Source of the DNA: Nageia nagi
Lineage: Eukaryota; Pinophyta
Assembly (NCBI GenBank): GCA_050084985.1
Contig: JBITNC010000001.1
Coordinates: 153,078,001-153,142,000 of the forward strand
Direction: 5' to 3'
DNA length: 64,000 bases
Each line of letters begins with the position of its first letter. Position 1 is the first letter of the stretch. A model generated the notes under the pieces. It had not been told where the DNA came from and made no database searches. It was given only the letters and a program-made list of their open reading frames with translations. The position numbers were made by a program, and so were the translations under genes. Positions 1 through 10,387 of the stretch are shown here, in pieces.

Positions 1-740
1 ATATTTATATTTTTGTATAGTATTTATATATATATATATAAAGAATTTATAAAATCTAAATTGGGTATCAATTCTGAAAACCATGAGAACCATCATTGAG
101 TACAAGATCATTTTGAGATTTATATTTTTCACCATTCAAAAGGATTCAATTTTTGAATCATTTTACCATTGTAAACTTTTCTATTTCAATTATGGTATAA
201 ATATAATACAGAATATTTGAATTTAAATTACATGTTTAGTTACCTATAATTCAATGTGAAACACCAAATTTTAACTCAGCCAACCAGTTATTCAAGAGAA
301 GTATGTGTCTTCTAAAAGTTGATATCGATATCTTTAGAAAGTTGGTATATTCCCGTACAATTATATTTCAAGTTTCTTATATATCTCATGTCTATCAATA
401 ATGGAAAAGAAATGTATTATTTATATGGTTACATGGTACCTTATTGATATTGGTTAAATCAATGGTTTACTTTTTCAAGGCTAAATTAGAATTTATTTTA
501 TTTTTTTGTTTATTTTCAAGGCTATAAGGTACGAAATAGTAAGGCTGATTGAAATCAAAAGTTAAATTTAAAAAAAAAAAAATTAGTTTCAAGACTAAAA
601 GATAGAAAAAGGTAGAATTGTTTGGTGTTTTAACCCTCTAATGGCCTGTATTGGGGTAAAAAAAAGGTAATCCTAATTTTTTAAAAATAAACTTTTTCAT
701 TAAAGAGTTTAAAAAATACACTATTTTGCTTGTAAGAGAT
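1..740. other. AT-rich spacer, no gene seen
   Basis: No reading frame, RNA gene or recognisable element end was found. There is a short TA microsatellite near 26-41 and an A-run near 570. The 5 kb LTR family described below stops resembling this DNA at about 740, so the 3' LTR of the neighbouring element is truncated or replaced here. Confidence 0.6.
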
Positions 741-930
741 GAATAGCCACTAGAAAATCCTCGTAACCTACATCATAAAACCTTAAAGCTAGCCTCAAAT
801 CAAAATAAGTAATACATGTCTCCACTTAAAATTCATCATCACATTATAATATTTCAAACATATTACATGGTTTCATTCACATCCTTGATGGTTCTTGATG
901 TGAAATAGTGCCATTGGGTAGGTTGTTACA
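741..930 (-). repeat. 3' LTR fragment of minus-strand Ty3/gypsy element
   Basis: These 190 bases align by eye with 10,200-10,387 and with 36,840-37,017, including the shared end (plus strand) GGTTGTTACA. Read on the minus strand this is the 5' end of an LTR, starting TGTAACAACC. Only this end of the LTR is present; farther left the similarity stops. It abuts the integrase region directly, with no clear polypurine tract between them, which suggests a deletion at the junction. Confidence 0.6.
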
Positions 931-1950
931 TTATGACACTTTTCATGGTTCAAACTTGTAAAAATACTTTATCACCCACAATAAATTCTTGATGAGTTAT
1001 CTTAAGATAAACATAACTTTTTTGTCAATGGGTAGCTTCCTTGAGCTTTAATTGAATGGAATTTAGCTTCTCCTCCATTTGCTTCAACATTTTAGGCTAG
1101 ATCATCACTTGATCCTCTTGATTATTCTAAGATAAAGGAGTCATACATCTCCTTCCATAAAGAACCTCGAAGGGGGCCATTTCGAAATATGAATGATATC
1201 ATTTATTATAAGAAAATTCAACTAAGTAGAGGTAATCCTCCCATTTAGTATTTTGCTCCATTCAGTACATTCTAAGCATGGCACCAAGAACTCTACTCAC
1301 TTTTCAATCTACCCATCTATCTTTGGGTAATATGCTAAACTCATGTTCAATTTCATTTCCAATGCCTTATGCAATGATTTACAAAATATGGAGGTGAAAT
1401 TACAATCCCTATATGAGATGATCACTTTAGGAAATCCATGCAATTTGAAGATTTCATTAGAAAACTTATTGTCCATAGTAGGGGCATCATCAATGGTGTT
1501 ACAAGGTATAAAATGTGCTACCTTAGTCAATCTATCACTAACTACCATAATTTACTCATGATGGAACCTAGTCTTCATAAAATCAACAAATAAATCCATC
1601 GAAATTACTTGCCATTTCTATGTAGGCACATCATGTGGAAATAAATATCTACCTAGATATCGATGTTCTACCTTCACTTTCTAACATTCAAGATACCTTG
1701 CCATAAATTATGCTATATCCTTTTTAGTGCCTACCCTATAAAATCTCTATTTTAGGTCTTCTCTCATCTTTATGCCTATCATATGTGCTACATATAGGGG
1801 ATGATGGGCTTCTTGTATGATCAAACTTCTTAAATTTCCCTTTTCTGGGATGACTAATCTATCATTAAAATAAAGAATTCCTTCCTTTTTAGTAAAGTCT
1901 TGGGATGATGGGGTACCCTTCCCTATCCATTCCTAAATAGATTTGCAATA
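931..1950 (-). pseudogene. Ty3/gypsy integrase relic
   Basis: The minus-strand translation shows, in order, an HHCC-type zinc domain (two His near 1,780-1,810, then a CxxC in which the first Cys is Tyr and a stop follows the second), the core with VVSDRLTKVAHFIPC near 1,500-1,548 that keeps the first catalytic Asp, a second site where the usual SD is SY, and an IDG-x-IEK stretch near 1,300 that keeps the Glu. The C-terminal GDKVFLQV motif lies near 950-985. The protein then stops at the LTR junction, so the GPY/F module and anything after it is missing. It would insert cDNA into the genome if intact. It cannot work now. Confidence 0.8.
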
Positions 1951-1989
1951 TGGGTTTTCTTCTTGCAAGACTTTTATTTGGTCAAAAAG

Positions 1990-3210
1990 GTCAAATTAAC
2001 TTCTTATAATGGCATTGATATGTTGTCTATGACTCAGATCATCAACCACCTTGTTCTCTTTTTCTTTTATGTATTCAATACCAAAATTATATTTAGTTAG
2101 TAATCCCATCCATCAACTTTGACTAGCATTTAGATCCAATTGAGTGAATAGGTACTTCAAACATTGGTGATCCATTTCAAGTTTGAAAGGCTTCCCCAAA
2201 AGGTAACATCTCCTCATCTTGAGTGAGTGAACTATAGTTTCCAACTCAAGATCATGAGTTGCATAATTCAACTTGTGTATTTTAGTTTTCTAGATTCAAA
2301 TGCTACTGAGTTTCAATTTTGTGATAACACACCACCCAAACCTTCTAGTGAAACATATGTGCATAGTATAAAATCATTGTTTGCATCAAGGATAGTTAGG
2401 ATCAATGTTGTGGTAAGCTTTTCTTTCAAAGTTGTGAAAGATTTTTCATATTTTTTTATCCATTTGAATAACTTATTCTTTTTTTGAATATTAGTGATGG
2501 GATTGGCTATTTTTAAAAAATCTTTGAAAAATCTTTGATAGTACTTAAATAATCCCATAAAACTCCATACCTCAGTCACATTTATTGGTGCAGGCTAATT
2601 CATTATTTATTCCACATTCTTAGGGTCAACTAAGATTCCTTTTTCAAAGATGATGTGGCCTAGATATTGAATTTGGAAACATAAAAGTCGCATTTTGATC
2701 ATTCCCAGTATAATTAGTTTCTTCATAATGCTTCTAGGGCTAACCTCACATGATGACTATGTTCCTCCTCATTTCTTGAGTATATAAGGATATCATCCAA
2801 AAATACTAACACAAACTTATCTAAGTAATCTTGATAGATACTATTCATCAATTTCATGAATGTTACAAAGGCATTTGTTAGCCCAAAAGGTAATACCATA
2901 AATTCATAGTGTCCATACCTAGTTTTAAAATTTATTTTATGGGTATATGATCCCTTAATTCTTAATTGGTGGTATCCTAATCTAAAACCTATCTTGGAGA
3001 AGATGGTAGCATCCTTGAGTTAGTAAAATAAATAATAAATTCTAGGTAAAGGATACCTATTCCTAATGATGACCTTGTTTAGCATCCTATAATCAATAAA
3101 CAACCTCACAATTATATCTTTATTTTTTAAAAATAACATAGGAGCATTCCATGGTGATACACTAGGTTTTATCAATTCTTTTTCTAATAAGTCTTACAAT
3201 TGTACCATCA
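1990..3210 (-). pseudogene. Ty3/gypsy reverse transcriptase and RNase H relic
   Basis: The RT palm reads well on the minus strand between about 3,010 and 2,700. It contains the LPFGLTNA motif (near 2,890) and the catalytic box [10 protein letters not shown] (near 2,790), with both Asp kept. The thumb and the start of RNase H follow near 2,579-2,313 (FMGLFKYYQRFF, then GGVLSQN). Farther down, toward 2,000, the RNase H and connection region is badly broken. Stops and frameshifts interrupt the frame at several points. This is the best preserved part of the element. Confidence 0.8.
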
Positions 3211-3275
3211 ACTCCTACTTCGCAACATTATATATGGTGTTCTAGAAATGCGTTCTCCTCTTAGCACTAGATCTA

Positions 3276-3760
3276 TCAAGAAGCCAAATTCTCATTTTGG
3301 GATAATTCAAATATATATTCAAGGAATACATCTTTGTATTCTCTAAACATAGGGTACTTGTTTAGCAATTCTACCTCTTTATCCTCCACTTCCTTAAATT
3401 TAACTACATAAATCATCTCCCTTTTCCTTATGCTTCTTTTAACTTGCATGCTTGTGATCAAGTAAGGTTCAAATGGTCCTTGATCGATGTACACCGTGTA
3501 TTGGTTTTGAGATGCATTACTGTATTCTACCTATCTTTCTTGAGATTCAATTAGACGTTTTTGTGCCATCAACCAAATTATGCCTAATATGATATTGTAA
3601 GATACTAGAGGAACCATATAGAAATCCCACACGATATACCCCTTGGTTAATTCTATTTTAACATTCCTAAAATATTTTCTAACAAGGTATTTTTGTTTAG
3701 ATTCAAACTCCACTTGCCACCCATTTGTCAAAAACTCTAGTACCTTTCACTTGTCCTCAA
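3276..3760 (-). pseudogene. Ty3/gypsy protease C-terminus and linker relic
   Basis: The stretch 3,731-3,531 on the minus strand contains VPLVSYNIILGIIWL, matching the retropepsin-end motif (canonically YDIILGMDWL) of plant Ty3/gypsy polyproteins. Past a frame break, 3,494-3,276 contains YKDVFLEYIFEL, the linker that normally reads like DVFPEELPGL just before RT. The active-site DSG motif was not clearly located, so the N-terminal half of the protease may be lost or too diverged. Confidence 0.65.
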
Positions 3761-3924
3761 CTAGGTAATTTGAAATAAAATATATGTAGCACCATAATAT
3801 ATTAAAACCTAAATAGATTTGTCACAAATTTTACCAAGGATTTGAAGAGGTGTGGCTTATCCTCTCATCTATGTTGATCCAATAGCTATAAAGATTTGAT
3901 GTTCTTTGGGTATATCTATCTTCA

Positions 3925-5000
3925 AGGGCCACTGATTGGCATAGTGAGCTTAGCCACAATTCTAGCATCCATCTCTAGGACTATTCCTTTATTCTAGAAA
4001 CTTATATTTAGGTGTATTATGATTGACTCTCAAGTCTATAAATCCTTGATAATGGTTCTTGGAACCTTGGATTATATTCCTAGGGTTATAATTTTGCTTA
4101 TGGAAGTGTTGATTTCTCCTTTGAAAATCCTTCTTCTTATAACCCTTATTTCCAAATAACCTCTTCTCAAATTTGGGTCAATTACCATCCTTGAAACTAT
4201 GATGATATTCCTTGATATTATTATTTCTTATCTATTATGCTTAATGCTCTAGAATTTTACTCTTCTAGTAGATTTCCTTGTCTTTTTTATTCAGAAGATT
4301 ATAGTTCACAAAGGTCTTTTGATACCCAAATTACTTTCTTCCCTTTTAGCAAGGTCATATGCCTCTTCAAGAATTTTGGGATTCAATACATTTACTACAA
4401 TCTTAATCTTAAGATCTAATCCAATAATAAATCTATGGACCTTCATCTGATTCTTATCTTCAAGAATGTATTTAAGTAGTATGATAAATTTTTGATAATA
4501 GCTTTGAACACTCATGGATCCTTGTTAAGGGGTATAGTATTCCTCATACTTTATATCATAGAAACTTGAAGATTGAATCTCTTATGAAAGGTTACAATAA
4601 ATTTTGGTCACTTTATATACTAGATCCCATGCTCAATCTTGTATGCATTCCACCACTCTAGTGCAATATCTTAAAATTTGTAAGTAGCTCATACCATTTT
4701 GGTTTCCAAAGATAAGCTCTTCATTAAGAAGTCGGTCTCTACTTCTTCTAACCATGCTTATGCTTGCTTTCCTTCTTTCTTACCATTAAATTTTAGATCT
4801 AAGCTTTCTTAAGGTCTATTGTAACTTCTTGTTCAATTCTTGCTTAAATTTGGTCATTCATCCCTTTAGGTCTTGCTTGTTCTAGAATAGATTCTTCTCT
4901 TGGAAGTTTAGCCCATTTATTCAATAGATTGTTTATAATTTCTTGTTGCTCCACCACCTATTGTTGTAACCTTTTGATGGCTTCTTCTCCTTCATTATTC
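3925..5000 (-). pseudogene. Ty3/gypsy gag relic with damaged zinc knuckle
   Basis: A start codon near 4,999 on the minus strand opens a Glu/Gln/Lys-rich region. The segment 4,515-4,306 (SVQSYYQKFIILLKYI...) matches the helical capsid-like part of plant gag. A CCHC zinc knuckle is readable at 3,967-3,929. The spacing Cys-x2-Cys-x4-His-x4-Cys is kept, but two spacer residues are stops and the last Cys is Trp. Gag would form the particle and bind RNA; this copy cannot. Confidence 0.7.
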
Positions 5001-5324
5001 ATGGTGGAATGACTTGCAAAACTTTCATTTGATTATTGGGAACCCTTTTATTGATATTCCTCATTTTTCTATTCCTTACATTCTAACCCCTAACATTTAT
5101 TCAATTTTCCCTAGCATTGATATTCATGGGAAGGCAATTTCCAAAACCTTGTTACAGGTTTCCCAAAGCTCTTGTTACACATCTTAGAATGGCCTAATTT
5201 GATTCCACAAAGTGTTGTTATCATTAGACTCATGCATAATTGTTTTATATTCCTAAACTCTTACAATAAAAGAGTCATGGACCATAGGTTTGATAGTTTG
5301 AACTTGATGCTCTAGTACTACTTT

Positions 5325-5351
5325 AATGCTACCACCTATTCTTGATAACAT
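5325..5351 (-). other. Candidate primer-binding site of Ty3/gypsy element
   Basis: On the minus strand TGTTATCAAGAATAGGTGG resembles the usual TGGTATCAGAGC-type site for initiator tRNA-Met. It lies between the long LTR and the gag leader, as expected. The LTR edge is ambiguous by about 10 bases because a similar string is repeated just inside the LTR. Confidence 0.4.
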
Positions 5352-8300
5352 TTTCATCTATTCTTGACATCCCAAACCCTAAAATTTTATAGCTAATATG
5401 TTTGATTAGTTTAAACACTCAAATGATCTAGGAATGGACCAGGCGATCCATATGAGCGTATTAATGTTGCTAGCTAGTCAGCACTTACAAAGAAAATTTT
5501 CAAATAGTTTTTGGTGTTCACTCCATAATGCTCATCCTATTGGGAGATACCTCATATTTGACCCCACCATTTTAGCTCCGTAAATTATGTAACAAATATT
5601 CTCATCATGGTGTAGTGGTTTCCTAATTGAGGACCATATCGCTCGAGAGAATGTACATCCACTAGATTATGCATCCTCTCTAGATGATAACCCTCTAACT
5701 AATGAGAGTAGATAGTTTATTCTAGGAAAACATCCTTATTGGGTAAATATCATTACCTATGGAATAATTTTCATACTTCTATATGCTAAACTACAAGTAG
5801 TATGCCACTAAATTTCCTTCATTTGATAACCATAGTTCTATTAACTACTACCCAAATCTGATACCCTATCAAGGATATAAGACACTATCTTGCCCATATC
5901 TATTAGCTAGGCTCACCATGGGGTCTGACATCCCCATACCCATATCTTAAGGAGCCATTGGGCTTTGGAACAATACCCTTGAGTGGTTTATATAGTCTAA
6001 TAAAATGTAAGTGAGATTATAAAATAAAACCATCCATGTCATATTGATCCTAAAATAATTGATTATATATCAATTTTTAAGGTTTTTAGGTTGCATGCTC
6101 GTGACCAGCATTAGATGTTATCTATAACAAACCATCATTCACATTTAAAAACCAATAAGTAATAATGTATGCAAGAAGGTTCAAGCCAAGCTTGTCTAGG
6201 AAGTTACACAAGATATTACATAGTACTACAATTTTCCATGTGGTGTTGTGCAGTTAGTAATACTTTATAAGGGTTCTCATGCTAGAATCTAGTAATGTGC
6301 CTTGAGATGGTATTGATTTCAACTACTTCTAAAAAGGAAGTGGGACATAAAGTGATCATCACTCAAGATATATTCCTTTTGCTTTTCATTTAGCGATTGA
6401 GAGTTTGAATAATGAATATTCTATATCACATTTCCTCATTATTGAGAAAACCATAAGTTTCATTCTTTAATTTTATGAAGTTAATTCCATTCTTCTAGGG
6501 TTTATTTTTTAACCTAGATCATTTTTGAGTTTTAACTTTGACCTTCGTTGAAAGATCCATTATTTATTTAGGGCTATAAGAGGGTTTCATTACCATCAAA
6601 CCCATGTCCATTTCTACTCAAAACATGAAGCGACTATTCCTAAGAATATGATTTCTATAGAACTAGTTCCAATCATGTTATAAGCTTTTCCCCTTTTCTC
6701 TTAATAGCAAAATAACACTTACTATTATTTATTAAGAAGATTTATTCTACCAAATCATTGCTATTAGGATATCCCATTTGGTTTCTTTATAATATCTAAG
6801 GACCCATAGGGTCATCCCAATTGTTATAAATTTATATTTGAATAAAGAGTGTAGGATAACCTTATTCTCTTAATTGAGTCGATTTCAATGATATGGGTTA
6901 TACCCTTATGGTTTCATTAGGTACATTAGGATTGTCTTTATATTAATAATTAAGATATATTTTACTTCCCTTAATAATTGAGTTTTTTACTATGTGCATT
7001 AATACAAATGTACTAAATCCCCTTCTATGATCCATTTACAAGTACCTAGGGTTAATAATATCAATCCCTAAGGTTTGATCCATTCTTTAATATAGTATTA
7101 CCAAAGGGTTCTCTTTTATTAGGAATCCTTACTTTTTATACAATGTGGGTTGTAACTTAGCTTGTGAGCATATTGGGACATTAGTATTATATTATACTAT
7201 CACCTATGGCTATAATATACATGAAAGCTAAGTTATTATATCATGTAGGAGCACTAAGATTATCCCATCATATTAATTGCCTTCCTAAGTATCATTTGTA
7301 CTTATATAAGTAAAAACATAATTTGAATTAACATTGACCATTTACATAATAATTCTAATTTATTTCTTTCATTCTCCCCTATCCTTGCACTCATAATGTT
7401 CTTGTGTTACCCATTAATTGTATTCATATGGGAATACATTTCAAGTCCCTACCTTCAAATAAGAACATATCATAGGGTAGACATATTTAAATAAACATTA
7501 ATGGATTACAAGTAGTTGCTAAGTAAGGTTTCATCAAAACTTGCATTCCATATAAAAATTGATACATGATGAAACTAAAGTACAATGAATTAGAGAAACC
7601 CTCATTAATCATAAGAGGCTTCCCTTACAATTTAGATGTACAAATACATGCTAGACATGTAAAATCTTAGTCTATAAGGGCTTCACTATAACTTCATCCT
7701 CCTTGGTGTAAATTCTTCCATCTTCATATTTCAAACTTTTTCCCAAGGATCCAAAGATTATTGGTTTGGGTACTAAGAAAGGTTTGGAGTCTTTGAGGAT
7801 TAGGAAAACCCTTTCTTGTTTATAACCATGATGCAAATGAAAGTATCTATATGACATCTCATTCTTTTAATGGACCTTAAGAAGTTCTATGTCCTCTCTA
7901 GTACTAACTCCCCTCCTTGATCACATGGTAAAAATTTTAATATCTAATCAATACTCATAAACTTTGCTTAAAGTACTATCATTGTAACATTATACTATAC
8001 ATCCTTAATTATTAATTTTATACCATTATAATTTGATTACATGAAATATGAACATATTATTTATTATAATTAATTAATACTTTAGCACATAAATCTTATT
8101 GAACCTTAAAAATCTCCGTTTTTTTTACCGACATTATACTAATTATAACAACAGTTTCACATCATACCAAAAAGTTATAAGTCTCTACTATGGTATTAAA
8201 TGTTTAGTTGTGGAATATCTAAAAAAAAAAAGATTTAACTAACCTAGACGTCATCTATTCCAGCGACCCATGCTTTGTAAAAGATAAATTTATTACAGTA

Positions 8301-10387
8301 TTACCATAAGAAGTGCATGCTGGAACCCGATCATCGTAGGAGATTTAATGCTTTGCAATTCGGTGATTTCTCTAAAACGTATTGAGAGGGGTCTCATTAG
8401 CAGAGAGATGACATTGGATTCGAAGGAATTGAAAGCATCGAAGTGTTACACGTTACTAAGAAAGCAGGCTTAGGGAGTCCTTTTGGAGGCTTGGGAATAC
8501 AGTAACGTCGTCTCCATTACCTAGGTGCTACTCAGTACGTTTTAGATCTAACAAGGTCCTCTCAAGACTCGGAAAAAAGGTATCACAACTTAGAAGTCTC
8601 TGATGCTTTTCATGGTGTACCTAATAAGGAATCAATACAGAGAAAGAGAGAGGGGCTCATTTGATACGAGCTCAAGAGATATAGTTCCTAAGGTGCGAGA
8701 GGGTTCCCAATCAATCATAGAGGTGAGGCAGAAATAAATCCCTTTCTTTCAGATTCGCAAAGGGGCTACGCAAGCATGGGATGAGAACACTGCCACAAAG
8801 TAAATGATCGCATGAACATAAAAAAATGTATGGAAAGGATCTCAGGTTTTTCCTCCCTTGGCTACACTATTTTACGAATAGAAAACAACTTTAATCGACG
8901 CTCTATAACGTTGGAAAGTTTAACTAGACAAGGTTGCAGATTTTAACATTTCACTATAAATGTATCGTGGGGAGAAGACATCCTCACATGATAAATATTA
9001 TCTCCACACTTTACGTATTACGCCATCTCGTGGTCTTCATGATGGACGTTGAAAAGTTGCTTAGAAATCTTACGAGGATGGCAGGAGGCTAAGGGTGAAA
9101 TTCAGGCCTTGACTAAAACAACTCCTTTGAGCATTCATGTCGTGGGGTATGCAAAGAATAGTATTTTCAACCAATAAATTAATACATGCATCATACGACT
9201 ATGGTACTCAATTTCTAGCAAATTTGAAATGAAAAATAATAAACTATACCTCCTTGGAAGACAAGAGGTACAAAGCTTCACATGTAACTATCAAATAAAA
9301 TAATGAAGTGTCTCTTCAATAAGTGGTAATACTATTACTAGCAATTTAACCTAATTAATATGTCTTCATAAATCTTCATCAAGCATTCTCTTCTTCAAAA
9401 CATACCAAATAATATCAAATGAATCCATATTTTAGCTAGACCTTATATAAAATGCAAAAAGGAAAGCACCTGGACTTGAGATGGGAGGCTTCTTCTCTCC
9501 ATGGGACTCTAAACCCAAGGTTTTGAATGACGAGGTGGTATTAGTGTATTTTCCTAAGGTTCCTCCCTTTATTTATAGCCAAGGTGGCTATAATATTTCC
9601 AAACAAGTGTCTATTTATCTACTTCAATAATTTTTGTGGAGAAGATGTAAGTATTGTATTTTTGGTGTAATAGGTCTAAATTAATTTTTTTAGTAAGTGT
9701 GTTGTCATAAAATATTTGGACTCTTTTATATTAAACTACAAATTGATTCCAATTATGTCATACACCTCACACAAAGAAACAAAGTGTGTGGGGATCCTAT
9801 CTCAATTATTTTCACAAACTACCAAAATACCTTTGTAACATCCATAGCATGATAATAGTTGTTTTTAACTATGACTTTTAAATTTCACCCCATTTCACTG
9901 AAAACCTTAAGTGAAATTTTTAAATTCGAAAGAATGGAATATTCCATACCTCTAATTTTGAAAATGCATATTAATATTTTAACACTCACTTTTACTTATG
10001 GTGATCCCTTCATCCTATAAGGCAAGTTCATTAGTGCACACATATATCATCAAAATTAACTATTATGCTTAATATTTATGTCATGCATCTATATGATCTA
10101 CAATGATCATTTGTGTTTGTCAACGAACCAATGCCAATCAGTTTTTACTCTTAATAATTCATTCCTATCACCAACTCACCCGTGGTCCCTTGGGTATTTA
10201 ACTGAACTTTCCATCTCGAGTCAACCTATAACCTGTGTCATAAAATCTTGAAGTCAACATCAAATCGATACAAATAATGTATATATCTACTCAAAATTAG
10301 TCATCACATAACATAATTCAGACTTAATCTCATTAAAATCATCGATGGTATTTGATTCTTATGTGTGCAATTGGATGGGTTGTTACA
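5343..10387 (-). repeat. Very long (about 5 kb) 5' LTR of minus-strand Ty3/gypsy element
   Basis: The plus-strand ends are TGATAAC... and ...GGGTTGTTACA, so the minus strand starts TG and ends CA. The left part (5,343 to about 8,000) aligns with 26,209 to about 28,900. The right part (about 9,300-10,387) aligns with about 35,960-37,017. The last 190 bases also align with 741-930. It sits between a candidate primer site and segment A. No coding function is supported; the short open frame at 7,672-7,857 has no recognisable motif. The middle (8,230-9,150) is compositionally different and is listed separately. Confidence 0.6.
8230..9150. other. CpG-rich, GC-richer block inside the long LTR
   Basis: By hand count there are about 29 CpG dinucleotides in 920 bases, against only a few per kb in most of the window. 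The block is also less AT-rich. The sister LTR copy (26.2-37.0 kb) has no matching block at this place. Around 8,319-8,390 the plus strand reads WNPIIVGDLM followed by a region ending RIERGL, resembling a LINE endonuclease GDFN region, but the match is short. It could be an LTR promoter core, a younger insertion or a gene scrap. Confidence 0.45.

Larger units (their letters stand above)
931..5342 (-). mobile_element. Degenerate Ty3/gypsy retrotransposon, internal region
   Basis: Reading the minus strand from 5,342 down to 931, the order is leader, gag, zinc knuckle, protease, RT, RNase H and integrase, the pol order of Ty3/gypsy (Metaviridae). The frame is broken by many stops and frameshifts, so the element is dead. 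The upstream LTR is the long repeat at 5,343-10,387 and the downstream LTR remnant is at 741-930. Domain entries follow separately. The RT box is still FLDD, while gag, protease and integrase have lost key residues. Confidence 0.85.

Noticed and set aside
2227-2487. Plus-strand open frame of 86 codons
   Set aside because: It lies antisense to the RT/RNase H relic at 2,313-2,579 on the minus strand, which has clear motifs; the plus frame has none.
8230-9150. CpG-rich block as mitochondrial or plastid DNA insertion
   Set aside because: I recognised no organellar gene, tRNA or intron in it on either strand; kept as unknown.
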